Of a stretch of 45,000 bases of DNA, positions 10,246 to 21,327 are shown one piece after another. How positions within the stretch are numbered: position 1 is the first letter of the stretch; every line of letters begins with the position of its first letter. Position numbers and translations under genes: made by a program. A model generated the notes under the pieces. It saw only the letters and a list, made by a program, of their open reading frames with translations, ran no database searches and had not been told where the DNA came from. The DNA is from Glandiceps talaboti (Eukaryota > Hemichordata > Enteropneusta > Spengelidae), in the NCBI RefSeq assembly GCF_964340395.1, contig NC_135559.1:16963550-17008549 (forward strand), written 5' to 3'.

Positions 10246-10397
10246 AGTACCTGTTAGCGAGAGAACAGGATTCCGGAATGAAATATGACATCACAGAGAC
10301 AGCTTTCAATAAAAAAGTTACCAATAAACTAAGCAACGCAAGACGTAAGCATGACCTGGCAAGACTGATATCTTGTAATACCGGTAGTTCCCATTGA
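10246..10397 (+). CDS. Terminal BEN-domain exon
   Basis: Acceptor TTATCTATAG is followed by 50 codons and a TGA at 10395-10397. It completes a Lys codon begun at 9319 and reads Y-L-L-A-R-E-Q-D-S-G-M-K-Y-D-I, then F-N-K-K-V-T-N-K-L-S-N-A-R-R-K-H-D-L. This is the position and character of the C-terminal BEN helix (a basic segment with N-K...R-x-K-x-x). Phase agreement with the previous exon argues that this was a real gene. BEN proteins act as sequence-specific DNA binders or chromatin adaptors. The exon itself is intact; the upstream blocks are damaged. Confidence 0.55.
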
Positions 10398-10769
10398 ATG
10401 TTTTAGAACAAAAGTTCTTGTTTTTCTGTAAGTTTTGAGCCTGTATCAAAGTGATTTTTAGATATATCACTTCCAATTGTACTTTATCATCTATATTTAG
10501 TTCAACAGTATAGTAACAAGAAGTAAATAAATGAAGATTTCTTAGTATATTTTGATTCCGTGCAGGTTTATTGTGTATGCAAGTTCTGTAGTGAAGTCTA
10601 ATCTGGTGAGTAGTGGACATCCTTTTAAATATGTATTCAAAGAGGTAAAAAAAAAACAATTGCACTTCTACATCACATTCATGAAGTGGACTCACTGGCA
10701 TATATTTTGTGCATTTGCAAGCTGTCAAATTCAAGTGTACTGCTGAATAACAAACTGTATACAGGCTAA
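10398..10769. other. 3' flank of the BEN-like gene, no gene seen
   Basis: AT-rich sequence. A 138-codon minus-strand frame across 10734-10318 overlaps the plus-strand BEN exon and has no splice or family support, so I treat it as chance. Confidence 0.5.
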
Positions 10770-11110
10770 TATCTTAACCTTTACATGCAGGCCTTGCTAG
10801 CAGTTGAACTGCTAAGCTCATTTAAATATTTCGGCCTATACGCATGCTAAGGAACTGCTAGTGAACTGTGAAGGCTTAACTAGCAGTTGAACTGCTAATC
10901 TTGAAGGTTAAGGAGCAGGCCTTGCTAGCAGTTGAACTGCTTAGCTCATTTAAATATTTCGGCCTATACACATGCTAAGGAACTGCTAGTGAACTGCTAA
11001 GGCCCTATGTACTGCTTATGGGCAAAAATAACAGTTTGAAGGTTAATATCTTAGCCTTTACATGCTAATATGAAGGTTAAGCGCAGGCCTGCAAGTTTTG
11101 TAAGGGATGT
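10770..11110. repeat. MITE-like element, relative of the 6.0-kb element
   Basis: Contains an imperfect tandem pair of about 122 bp: GGCCTTGCTAGCAGTTGAAC, then TTTAAATATTTCGGCCTATA, then ACATGCTAAGGAACTGCTAG. It ends CAGGCCTGCAAGTTTTGTAA, GGGATGT, the reverse complement of the start of the 6.0-kb element. AACTGCTA words occur in both orientations, so the transcript could fold on itself. Confidence 0.7.
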
Positions 11111-11129
11111 TCTGTAATGATTATGTGGT

Positions 11130-11580
11130 CTTGTTGCTAGACATATTTACATACATTCTTTGAAGATTTATTCCCATGTCTTCCCATCCATGTTGTTATA
11201 TCTGCAACATACACTATATACTTTAATGTTACTAATACATTATACTATGGGCTTGGTCTTGTTGCTAGGCATATCTAAATACAATATTGCAATACTCATT
11301 CATTTATAAATATATTACCTTCACGTCACCGGTTTTATTTTGGCATTATATGCCATTGTTTACCTGTTGCTATGGGCGTGGTTTTGTGACTTTGGGCATT
11401 TACATACTTTAAAATGTTTATTCAATTGCCTACCCATCCCTGTTGTTTTAATTATAAAAAACACCTATCATTTGACTGTTACTAAAGGCGTGGTCATGGT
11501 TGCTAGGGCCAATTACATTTATAAGTATGACACACTCACAATTTGCAGACTAACAGTGACACTTTCAGAATCATATTAAA
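11130..11580 (-). repeat. Dispersed repeat tandem (GGGCGTGG..GTTGCTAGG family)
   Basis: Four imperfect units with core words such as GGTCTTGTTGCTAGACATAT, GGTCTTGTTGCTAGGCATAT, GGGCGTGGTTTTGTGAC and GGCGTGGTCATGGTTGCTAG, spaced about 110-120 bp. They are the reverse complement of the units at 36740-37110. Unknown family, probably a non-autonomous transposon with internal tandem units. Confidence 0.6.
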
Positions 11581-11675
11581 CCAAATTATATCCCCAGTAG
11601 TTTGAGAGGTAAAGTTCAACACCAAAATCAAGTACATCATCTACATGACAGACAGAATGACAGACATACAAACAT

Positions 11676-11703
11676 ACAGACAGACAGACAGACAGACAGA
11701 CAG
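11676..11703. repeat. (GACA)n microsatellite
   Basis: About seven GACA units in an interrupted stretch that starts near 11647. The complement of this tetramer (GTCT) dominates 39.3-45 kb. Confidence 0.85.
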
Positions 11704-12099
11704 GCAATTTACCTTGAACAAACCTGCAGTTCAGTGTTAAAGTTACAAATGTAGGTAGACAATTTTTCCAAGCAACGTCAAGGAGAGATTAATTGCAGTG
11801 CTATTCACACACATTTGTTACATTATGCTAAGTATCCCATAAAAATGTTAATGGTTTAAAGGGGTACAGGCTGAGTTTCTACGGTTTTTGGACACAATGT
11901 GTGTTGCCTACAAAGTGTTACATATCGTATTCTACTTACTGAAGCACACTCATTCGTTACTTGATACCGGTATAACACAATCCTGGTATTTAGATATTAT
12001 AAAAAACAGTATGAAAGATTTGATGCATAATCAGTGCATAGTGTATTGTTCGCACTTCCCTTCATTTGATAAGTGTACGCTGTAACTGTATACATATTT

Positions 12100-12345
12100 A
12101 TATTTTTTTTATTAACTTAGGACTATGGACTAGATTAGTCCCTAATGGACTATATCCATGGTCCTCACTAAGAATATTTTGCTCTTCTTTTTTCTTTTTT
12201 TCTTTTAGTATTACTGTAATTATTAGCTGGAAGTAATTTTGTCAGAACTTGTAGCTTATTGACTTATTTTCTTTTCCTGCTCTTTTTTTTTCTGTTGTAC
12301 CCTTTGTAAAATTTCTGGTGAAATAAATAAATAAAAAAAATAAAA
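12100..12345 (+). mobile_element. Probable non-LTR retrotransposon 3' end
   Basis: CCATGGTCCTCACTAAGAA, a pyrimidine-rich tract, then TTTCTGGTGAAATAAATAAA and an (AAAT)n-like tail ending near 12345. This is the usual look of a LINE 3' UTR with a simple-repeat tail. A CCATGG word also occurs in the minus-strand LINE tail at about 31360. No reverse-transcriptase frame is preserved next to it. Confidence 0.45.
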
Positions 12346-12579
12346 TAAATATAATTGTTGGGATGTATCAACAAATCTGAGAAAATCCCTGTCATTACAT
12401 GAACAACGCACAAGTTGGATGGTTGGTAAAAAGTGACATGTCATGACTACATGAATCATTGTAAACACTATACTTGATTAGTTTAGCTATGGTTTTATGT
12501 AAAGTATTTTGTATACTTACTTACACCATAATAAAAACCTTCTAAACTTAAAAACCTTTAATGAGATAAATAAAACAAC

Positions 12580-12900
12580 AATTTCTGTCCACTCCTATGC
12601 CTAAATATTCCTACAGACATTTCACCAAAAAATCATGTTTTTTTAGTTCTAATTTGCATATCACTAATGGGATTATCATGTAATCAATATCACTTGATCT
12701 GTACATCCCTAGAAACACCCCTCTGAAACTTCAGCCAAATCAACCAAGTACTTTTTTGTATTATAGACTTTTGACCAAAAAAACAAACATTTTTAGACTT
12801 AATTTGCATATCAGTATCACTGATGGGATCATCATGTTACTGTGTAAGCACTACCAAGAACATTCTCACCAAATTTCAGGTGAATCTGCTATCATAATCG
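12580..12900 (+). repeat. Dispersed repeat (AATTTGCATATCA.. family)
   Basis: Two imperfect units of about 165-180 bp, each with a TTTTTAG...AATTTGCATATCA word, then ACTGATGGGATCATCATG or its variant, then a run like CCAAATTTCAGGTGAAT. The same words appear at 36400-36660 in the 36-kb repeat (ATCAGTGATATGCAAATTAG). No coding potential is apparent. Confidence 0.5.
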
Positions 12901-13079
12901 ATAGTAGAAAAAGGGGGAAGGGGACTCCGAACACCATCAATATTAAATATGTGTATGACATTGCGTTTATCATGTAACCAACTATGGGTAGTTAGATCAA
13001 GTTTGTTAGTAAGTGGAAATATTTTTTTCCAAGCTGATCCTGACTTGATAATTTTTTCGGTATTAATAAATTGGTTTGA

Positions 13080-13627
13080 AGGTCAGTTAGTCATGTGACC
13101 GGTTTGTCAAGGTTATTGACCCTAGTATTAGGGGTGAATTAGCAGGGAAGACTTTGGCGATACGTCCCCAGACCGATACCTAGTTGACCCTTCTTTTAAG
13201 ACATTTCAGACCTGCTGTTGGGGTCCTTCAATAGTCAGAGTTCTGTCTAACGAGACAGTGTTCCCGCTTTTGTTTGGCTTAAAATTTAATTTTGTTCATC
13301 AAGCCGAGATGCGAGTATTTTGAGTAAATTACGATCAGCCTGGCTTTTTTCAGCCTGGCTTTTAGAGGCAGAGGACTTCAGTTTAGTTGTGAAAAGTATG
13401 GTTTTAAGATTTTTGTTCATTTTCTGTGCTATGATTGGCAGGGTCAGGTAGAGTTTGTTCAAGGTTACATTATTTTGTAGCATTTCCCAATGTTTTGTTA
13501 ATGCATCTTTTAGTTTTGACGTTTTGATGTTGGGACTATATATGATCATTGTAGTAAGACGAGGGGTGAATAACAAGTAGAGAGTTCTAAGTTTCATATC
13601 AAGTAAATATAGTTGAGTATATATCAA
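13080..13627 (-). mobile_element. Penelope-like retroelement fragment
   Basis: The minus-strand frame 13627-13286 reads F-T-P-R-L-T-T-M-I-I-Y-S-P-N-I, then K-D-A-L-T-K-H-W-E-M-L-Q-N-N, then L-P-I-I-A-Q-K-M-N-K-N-L-K-T-I-L. The order (Y-x-P-N, then a K-x-W-x-x-L-Q block, then P-x-x-A-x-x-x-x-x-N-L-K) is that of the segment between reverse transcriptase and the GIY-YIG endonuclease in Penelope-like elements. The GIY-YIG domain itself is absent; the frame ends L-A-S-R-L-D-E-Q-N-stop. About 200 bp of GC-richer sequence downstream (13080-13285) is probably its 3' UTR. It is 5'-truncated and inactive. Confidence 0.6.
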
Positions 13628-15130
13628 ATCTAAATAAACTAAAGTTCACACATTAATTGCAATCAGAGTTTCAATTCTGTAAAATACTGATATGGTGGTG
13701 GTGATGGTGGGGTGTTACAATGAATATGATTTTTTAAACAGCGCCCCCAGTGGCCAAACTCATGTAATCTTTTATCTTTCTAATGTCTTGACTATGATGT
13801 GTCATAATGTGCAAAAGCAAAGTTGCACTAAGTTTTCAAACAGAAAATAAATATGCAAATGTTGTATGTCAATCAATCTTTCATTCAGTGCTAGATTGGC
13901 CACGTTCCAATCTAATTTATACCCAGGTTGTTCTACACCGTTTCACAACATCAGTCTACATAACAAGGTTTTGCAGTGTTTAATTCAAAAGAATTTAAGA
14001 TTGTCCTCACTTTTCCAAATATTCAACACATTATGCTTCAGAGTCTGATATACAAATTATTATATTATTTTGAAAATCTTTTCTTTATTCTGAATTTCAG
14101 CCAGAAAATACTTGTGATTGAAGCATTTCATCACTATATTTGTCTTTTGATTTGGAGTGACAAAGATAAAATTCTTAGTTCACATATTTAATACCTCAGT
14201 GGTTAAAAGAAGACAAATATTGGGGAATGATACCTAATAGTCAGTATGCTCCAAGTGGTCTCTAATTAAACCATGTCTGATCAAAATCAATTAATCAGAA
14301 CAAAAAGTTGTTCATCCAATCAGTGAACCCCAATTGTTATATTATGAAGTAAACAGTCTCCTGAGCTGACAAATGTACCATATTTGGACAGTACATAATT
14401 GCCCCAAGAAACACTAACTTTTATGAGGGACTGTGTTATTGGTTAGAATTTGTGATTGATTAAAAAAGACATGATATTAATGACTATGTGGGTGGCTGTG
14501 GATGAATTTTAAATTACATCTCATGCATCTAAGGACTTCTTGAGTAATGACCTGTTCTACATAATATCACCTTTTTGAAAATCAAGAAAAAAATTAAATA
14601 AAAGCAAACTATGATTTCTGTGTCGTTTTCTTACTTACCTCTGTGAATTGACTAAATAAAGAAAAGCTGATAGTCTTCTTTTTCTTACTGATGATTCAAA
14701 ATCGATCTACTTTCAAATCTGCCAATTCTCAATAGATTATAGCGCCCTCTCTGACACAAACTTTACAACACTGTGCTGTAAATCCGATACTAAATGATAC
14801 AAATCGTTGAATTTTCTTACAGAACATGTAACCGGGTCATAGCCATTGTATATCGACGAATTTTGATCGTGACTATGGATGTTGCATTCGTTCACGTCGA
14901 TCACAGCCTGTATTTTACCATGCATTTTCCCATTTCAATAGCTTACCCGTTTCAGATGTCCGTCAACAAGGAGATTTATTTTCATGTATCGTCTTTCCAT
15001 GTTTCTCGATGATCATATTTTGTCGTCAGTCACGCTGTCGGTGCGTCCCGGGCGGTGCGTTTTTGAAATCCCTTGTATCCAGCTCCATACATCATGGCCA
15101 GGAAGGGACTGGCTCACATGTCCTGCACCA
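13628..15130. other. No gene recognised
   Basis: AT-rich; only short open frames. A GCGCCCCCAGTGGCC word lies at 13741-13756 and AGCGCCCTCTCTG near 14740. CpG content rises after about 14780, leading into the promoter-like cluster at 15.17 kb. Confidence 0.5.
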
Positions 15131-15137
15131 GGTCGCC

Positions 15138-15158
15138 GGGGGGGGGGGGGGGGGGGGG
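15138..15158 (+). repeat. G21 homopolymer
   Basis: 21 consecutive G on the plus strand, just upstream of a promoter-like cluster; could form G-quadruplex structures, and its length is unlikely to be exact in an assembly. Confidence 0.95.
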
Positions 15159-15169
15159 ATTACCGCTTT

Positions 15170-15290
15170 TGTTGGATGACGTCATAATCTGGGCGGAGTC
15201 TATGCGTTCGCAGACAACCCGGAAGTGCTATGACATGTGATATGCGTGTCCATGAGACTGAGAGTGCGGTCTGCTTGTCTTTGGAGCGCT
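15170..15290. promoter_or_regulatory. Orphan CpG-rich promoter-like cluster (CRE, GC box, ETS)
   Basis: Within 50 bp: TGACGTCA (CRE) at 15177-15184, GGGCGG (GC box) at 15191-15196 and CCGGAAGT (ETS core) at 15219-15226, in a CpG-rich patch spanning roughly 15030-15310. This combination is typical of TATA-less housekeeping promoters. The next conserved coding exons on the plus strand are CUL3 at 20.1 kb. A short exon-like piece with ATG at 15642 and donor CTCG|GTAAGA at about 15653 could be the 5' exon, but I recognise no protein in it. Confidence 0.45.
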
Positions 15291-15621
15291 CACAGGCATT
15301 TGTTTCCCGGGTTATGGCTCAGAATATTTCTATCAGAATACAATAAAATGATGATAATATCGTTAATAGTGACGTATTAAACCAACACTATATGAAAGGG
15401 GTAAAATTACACATGTTTCTGTGATCGCGCAGTTTCACTAAATGCGAAGGAAGACTGTCTTCCTTCGCATTTAGTGAAACTGCGCGATCACAGAAACATG
15501 TGTAATTTTACCCCTTTCATATAGTGTTGGTTTAATACGTCACTATTAACGATATTATCATCATTTTATTGTATTCTGATAGAAATATTCTGAGCCATAA
15601 CCCGGGAAACAAATGCCTGTG
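15291..15621. repeat. Perfect 331-bp palindrome (165-bp arms, 1-nt centre)
   Basis: The left arm 15291-15455 and right arm 15457-15621 are exact reverse complements around a single T at 15456. The arms start CACAGGCATTTGTTTCCCGG and meet at GGAAGAC-T-GTCTTCC. Pairing continues a little beyond with a small mismatch (AGCGCT on both sides). There is no open frame and no terminal target-site duplication that I can see. It may be a foldback element, a palindromic duplication, or an artefact of library or assembly. Confidence 0.95.
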
Positions 15622-15879
15622 GGAGCGCTATATGCTTAGAAACATGTATCTCGGTAAGACAATTAACGTTTTGTAAAATATTAATGTTATGTGGCATGCA
15701 CTGGCAACGAAATCAGCAATGTGCCCTACATTATGTGAGTTTAATGAATACAAGATACATCACTCAACAGATGATCTCGCCATAGACCCGGGCAATAATT
15801 GTAGCGTTTGATGTGATTTTGAGGGCTTTTTCGTCTGTTGTTTTGCCGTTTTACGTTCCGATGTTTAACCCGAATCAAA

Positions 15880-18800
15880 CCGTTTAGCAGTAATCCAGGA
15901 CACACAAACTACTATACATTGTATCTCAGACCTAGTGGTCTTAGATTGTCCAATTAGCAGTAGTCCACTGAGGGCACATACATGTAGACTACTAAACATT
16001 GTATCTAGACTACCAAATTAGCAGTAGTCCAGGGCACATACTAGTAGACTACTAAACATTGTATCTAGACTACCAAATAAGCAGTAGTCCAGAACACATA
16101 GACTACTAAACATTATATCTAGACTACCAAATTAGCAGTAGTCCACTGAGGGCATATAGACTACTAAACATTGTATCTAGACTACCAAATTAGCAGTAGT
16201 CAAGGGCACATAGACTACTAAACATTGTATCTAGACTACCAAATTAGCAGTAGTCCAGGGTACATAGACTACTAAACATTGTAACTAGACTACCAAATTA
16301 GCAGTAGTCCAGAACACAGACTACTAAACATTGTATCTAGACTACCAAATTAGCAGTAGTCCAGGGCACATAGACTACTAAACATTGTATCTAGACTACC
16401 AAATTAGCAGAAGTCCATGGCACATAGACTACTGAACATTGTATCTAGACTACCAAATTAGCAGTAGTCCAGAACACATAGACTACTAAACATTATATCT
16501 AGACTACCAAATTAGCAGTAGTCCAGGGCACATAGACTACTAAACATTGTATCTAGACTACCAAATTAGCAGTAGTCCAGGGCACATAGACTACTAAACA
16601 TTGTATCTAGGCTACCAAATTAGCAGTAGTCCAGAACACAGACTACTAAACATTATATCTAGACTACCAAATTAGCAGTAGTCCAGGACACATAGACTAC
16701 TAAACATTGTATCTAGACTACCAAATTAGCAGTAGTCCAGAACACATAGACTACTAAACATTATATCTAGACTACCAAATTAGCAGTAGTCCACTGAGGG
16801 CACATAGACTACTAAACATTGTATCTAGACTACCAAATTAGCAGTAGTCAAGGGCACATAGACTACTAAACATTGTATCTAGACTACCAAATTAGCAGTA
16901 GTCCAGGGTACATAGACTACTAAACATTGTAACTAGACTACCAAATTAGCAGTAGTCCAGAACACAGACTACTAAACATTGTATCTAGACTACCAAATTA
17001 GCAGTAGTCCAGGGCACATAGACTACTAAACATTGTATCTAGACTACCAAATTAGCAGTAGTCCAGAACACATAGACTACTAAACATTATATCTAGACTA
17101 CCAAATTAGCAGTAGTCCACTGAGGGCACATAGACTACTAAACATTGTATCTAGACTACCAAATTAGCAGTAGTCAAGGGCACATAGACTACTAAACATT
17201 GTATCTAGACTACCAAATTAGCAGTAGTCCAGGGTACATAGACTACTAAACATTGTAACTAGACTACCAAATTAGCAGTAGTCCAGAACACAGACTACTA
17301 AACATTGTATCTAGACTACCAAATTAGCAGTAGTCCAGGGCACATAGACTACTAAACATTGTATCTAGACTACCAAATTAGCAGAAGTCCATGGCACATA
17401 GACTACTGAACATTGTATCTAGACTACCAAATTAGCAGTAGTCCAGAACACATAGACTACTAAACATTATATCTAGACTACCAAATTAGCAGTAGTCCAG
17501 GGCACATAGACTACTAAACATTGTATCTAGACTACCAAATTAGCAGTAGTCCAGGGCACATAGACTACTAAACATTGTATCTAGGCTACCAAATTAGCAG
17601 TAGTCCAGAACACAGACTACTAAACATTATATCTAGACTACCAAATTAGCAGTAGTCCAGGACACATAGACTACTAAACATTGTATCTAGACTACCAAAT
17701 TAGCAGTAGTCCAGAACACATAGACTACTAAACATTATATCTAGACTACCAAATTAGCAGTAGTCCACTGAGGGCACATAGACTACTAAACATTGTATCT
17801 AGACTACCAAATTAGCAGTAGTCAAGGACACATAGACTACCAAACATTGTATCTAGACTACATTTTGTACCAAATTGGCAGTAGTCCAGGACACATAGAC
17901 TACTAAACATTGTATCTAGACTACCAAATTGGCAGTAGTCCAGGACACATAGACTACTAAACATTGTATCTAGACTACCAAATTAGCAGTAGTCCAGGGC
18001 ACATAGACTACTAAACATTGTATCTAGACTACCAAATTAGCAGTAGTCAAGGGCACATAGACTACTAAACATTGTATCTAGACTACCAAATTAGCAGTAG
18101 TCCAGGGCACATAGACTACTAAACATTGTATCTAGACTACCAAATTAGCAGTAGTCCAGAACACATAGACTACTAAACATTATATCTAGACTACCAAATT
18201 AGCAGTAGTCCACTGAGGGCACATAGACTACTAAACATTGTATCTAGACTACCAAATTAGCAGTAGTCAAGGACACATAGACTACTAAACATTGTATCTA
18301 GACTACCAAATTAGCAGTAGTCAAGGACACATAGACTACTAAACATTGTATCTAGACTACCAAATTAGCAGTTGTCCAGGGTACATTCGACTACTAAACA
18401 TTGTAACTAGACTACCAAATTAGCAGTAGTCCAGAACACATAGACTACTAAACATTGTATCTAGACTACCAAATTGGCAGTAGTCCAGGACACAGTCTAC
18501 TAAACATTGTATCTAGACTACCAAATTAGCAGTAGTCCAGGGTACATTAGACTACTAAACATTGTAACTAGACTACCAAATTAGCAGTAGTCCAGAACAC
18601 ATAGACTACTAAACATTATATCTAGACTACCAAATTAGCAGTAGTCCAGGACACATAGACTACTAAACATTGTATCTATAGACTACCAAAGAAGCAGTAG
18701 TTCAGGGCACATAGACTACTACTAAACATTGTCTAGACAACCGAATTAGCAGTAGTCCAGGACACGTAGGCTACTAAACATTGTATCTAGACTACCAAAT

Positions 18801-19675
18801 TAGCAGTAGTCCAGGGCACATAGACTACTATACATTGTATCTAGACTACCAAATTAGCAGTAGTCCAGGCCACATAGACTACTAAACATTGTATCTAGAC
18901 TACCAAATTAGCAGTAGTCCAGGGCACATAGACTACTAAACATTGTATCTAGACTACCAAATTAGCAGTAGTCCAGGACACATAGACTACTAAACATTGT
19001 ATCTAGACTACCAACTTAGAAGTAGTCCAGGACACATAGACTACTAAACATTGTATCTAGACTACCCAATTAGCAGTAGTCCAGGGCACATAGACTACTA
19101 CTATACATTGTATCTAGACTACCCAATTAGCAGTAGTCCAGGGCACATAGACTACTAAACATTGTATCTAGACTACCAAATTAGCAGTAGTCCAGGGCAC
19201 ATAGACTACTAAACATTGTATCTAGACTACCAAATTAGCAGTAGTCCAGGACACATAGACTACTAAACATTGTATCTAGACTACCATATTAGCAGTAGTC
19301 CAGGGCACATAGACAACTAAACATTGTATCAAGACCGCTACCAAATTAGCAGTAGTCCAGGACACATAGACTACTAAACATTGTATCTAGACTACCATAT
19401 TAGCAGTAGTCCAGGACACATAGACTACTAAACATTGTATCTAGACTACCAAATTAGCAATAGTCCAGGACACATAAACTAATAAACATTGTATCTAGAC
19501 TACCAAATTAGCAGTAGTCCAGGACACATAAACTAATAAACATTGTATCTAGACTACCATATTAGCAGTAGTCCAGGACACATAAACTAATAAACATTGT
19601 ATCTAGACTACCAAATTAGCAATAGTCCAGGACACATAAACTAATAAACATTGTATCTGGACTACTAAATTTATA
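15880..19675. repeat. 54-bp satellite array with 974-bp higher-order repeat
   Basis: About 70 copies of a 51-58 bp unit containing GACTACTAAACATTGTATC, then TAGACTACCAAATTAGCAG, then TAGTCCAGGGCACATA. Each unit has an internal dyad (GACTACT ... AGTAGTC) and a TCTAGA palindrome. Marker variants recur at exactly 974 bp: AAGTCCATGG at 16411 and 17385, CTAGGCTACC at 16607 and 17581, CACTGAGGGC at 16144 and 17118 and at 16792 and 17766. So a block of 18 units from about 16.09 to 17.06 kb was duplicated recently. Units diverge more toward the right end. No open reading frame is sustained. Confidence 0.95.
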
Positions 19676-20103
19676 AGGTAGTAGTGTGTTACACCAATGA
19701 ATGGAAATTAATAAAAAACTGTAGCTAAAACAATTCCTGTAGGAGTTAAATTTGAGCTTTGAAAATACACACTGTTTGACTTGGGATGGGATGGGGAAGT
19801 CATGATGATTTAGTAATACCATTGATATTTTGGCAGGTTATATGACTTGGTTACAGGCCACACATGGGGAGGGGGTCTTATAATTGTAATTTTGATATTA
19901 CCTGTAACCACCACAATTCTTTCATGAATTCCAAACTATCATAAACAAATACTTTGATCATCCAGAGTTTAAAATAGGTAACCTTTGCCCTTTTATAGTG
20001 CAGTCATCTTTGGTTCACAACATTGCTATACTGAAGATCGACAAAATATTTGATATGTGCAGTGTTGATAGCAGGGGTAATTACTGTTCTTTTTCTTCAA
20101 TAG
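19676..20103. other. Spacer, no gene recognised
   Basis: AT-rich sequence between the satellite and the CUL3 exon; it ends in a pyrimidine-rich acceptor, TTTTTCTTCAATAG. Confidence 0.6.
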
Positions 20104-20464
20104 ATGACTATGGATGAGAACTTGTGTGCCCTCTAATGATAGTCAAATTCTGTTTTTGTGAGTCAAAGTAAGAAAAACTGGGATTTCTTGTGAGTATCAC
20201 CACATAGTAAGAGATAGGGGAACACCAAGTTTTGGTGGGTCACTAGAAATTGTGCTCGTCACTGGCACGTCAAATTGGCTTAGAGGGCATACTGAATTGA
20301 GAAGTATGAAAATGCATGGCATCCAAGAAATCCAGAAAAAGAATAACAGTGGTCTGAGCTTTGAAGAATTATACCGTAATGCATATACCATGGTGTTACA
20401 TAAACATGGTGAACGTCTATACACTTGGTTGAGAGAGGTGGTTACAGAGCATTTAGTTGACAAG
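20104..20464 (+). pseudogene. CUL3: CUL3 exon 2, interrupted
   Basis: After the acceptor TTCTTCAATAG the frame reads M-T-M-D-E-N, the conserved start of vertebrate CUL3 exon 2, but stops after ten codons. About 180 bp later the homology resumes with [17 protein letters not shown], then [16 protein letters not shown], then [12 protein letters not shown], ending at donor AAG|GTAAAA. CUL3 is the scaffold of BTB-adaptor ubiquitin ligases; this region is the N-terminal helix that meets the BTB protein. The intervening block is bounded by inverted repeats (TGCCCTCTAA at about 20117 and TTAGAGGGCA at about 20280), which looks like a small transposon insertion. A normally conserved Gly in L-Y-T-G-L-R is Trp here. 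With no other CUL3 exons except 21328-21441, this is a broken, partial copy. Confidence 0.85.
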
Positions 20465-20574
20465 GTAAAATGAATGTGTGATCGACTATCCATTGACTTT
20501 TCTAGAGCTGTTTAGCTGTATTAATTATTGATAGTGTGATTATAAGTGTATACACAGATGTAGGTCAGATGCGT

Positions 20575-20802
20575 TGTTTTGCTGTGTTTGTTTTTTGTTG
20601 TGTTGTGTGGTGTGGTGTGGTGTGGTGCTGTGCTGTGCTGTGTTGTATTGTGTTGTGCTGTGTTGTGTTGTGTTGTGCTGTGCTGTGTTGTGCTGTGCTG
20701 TGCTGTGTGGTTTGGTGTGGTTTGGTGTGGTGTGGTGTGGTGTGTTGTGCTGTGTTGTGTTGTGTTGTGTTGTGTTGTGTTGTGCTGTGCTGTGCTGTGC
20801 AA
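20575..20802. repeat. Pentameric microsatellite (GTGTT/GTGCT/GTGTG)n
   Basis: About 45 pentamers, varying at the last two positions, in the intron between the two CUL3 exons. Long Cys/Val-rich frames on the plus strand and His/Thr-rich frames on the minus strand are products of the repeat. Confidence 0.95.
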
Positions 20803-21189
20803 CCAGAAGGTACATTGTACATGTATATATGTATGCCATACTGGCTGTCTATAAAAGTCAAAATGTATTGAAGAGTATGTCTATAGTCACAGGATAACTA
20901 TGTGTGTGTATACATGTATGTCTAGTCATCAGACAAAAAGTAGAAAGGGAAATTTGCATAATTTCATCACTCTCTTTTTTTAAACAATCTATGTTGCCAA
21001 TTAGCAATGATTATTTCTTCAAAATAAAAGAATTGAACTACATGAATAAGAAATTCATTTAAATGTTTACAAAATTAAATTTGTATGATTTGAATATTGA
21101 ACAAAAATTAATACATCGTTTTGAAAGGGCATTTTACATGTTTTAGACTCAGTTACTTGTTGAACTCCTTTGCACAGTATTGTGTACTG

Positions 21190-21292
21190 AATTCAGGTGC
21201 TTTATAAACAGTTTTGACTGACTGATTGGTTGGTTGATTGATTGATTGATTGATTGTTTGTTTGATTGATTGATTGATTGATTGGTATTTCA
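21190..21292 (+). repeat. Retroelement tail with (GATT)n
   Basis: The words TTCAGGTGCTTTATAAACAG and a (TGAT)n run give the usual 3' end of a non-LTR element or derived SINE (G-C-x-x-TATAAA followed by TTGATTGATT). The same words follow at 21661 and 21855. Confidence 0.55.
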
Positions 21293-21327
21293 GTTTTATA
21301 GCTGTACTATTTTCTAATTTTCAACAG

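Noticed and set aside
10318-10734. 138-codon minus-strand frame
   Set aside because: Overlaps the plus-strand BEN exon, has no recognisable domain and no conserved start context.
15880-19675. CRISPR-like or exon-derived array
   Set aside because: No unique spacers, and I find no neighbouring exon from which the 54-bp unit could derive, unlike the two donor arrays.
20521-20897. Overlapping Cys/Val/Leu-rich and His/Thr-rich frames
   Set aside because: Produced by a TGTGY pentamer microsatellite in an intron; open in several frames at once.
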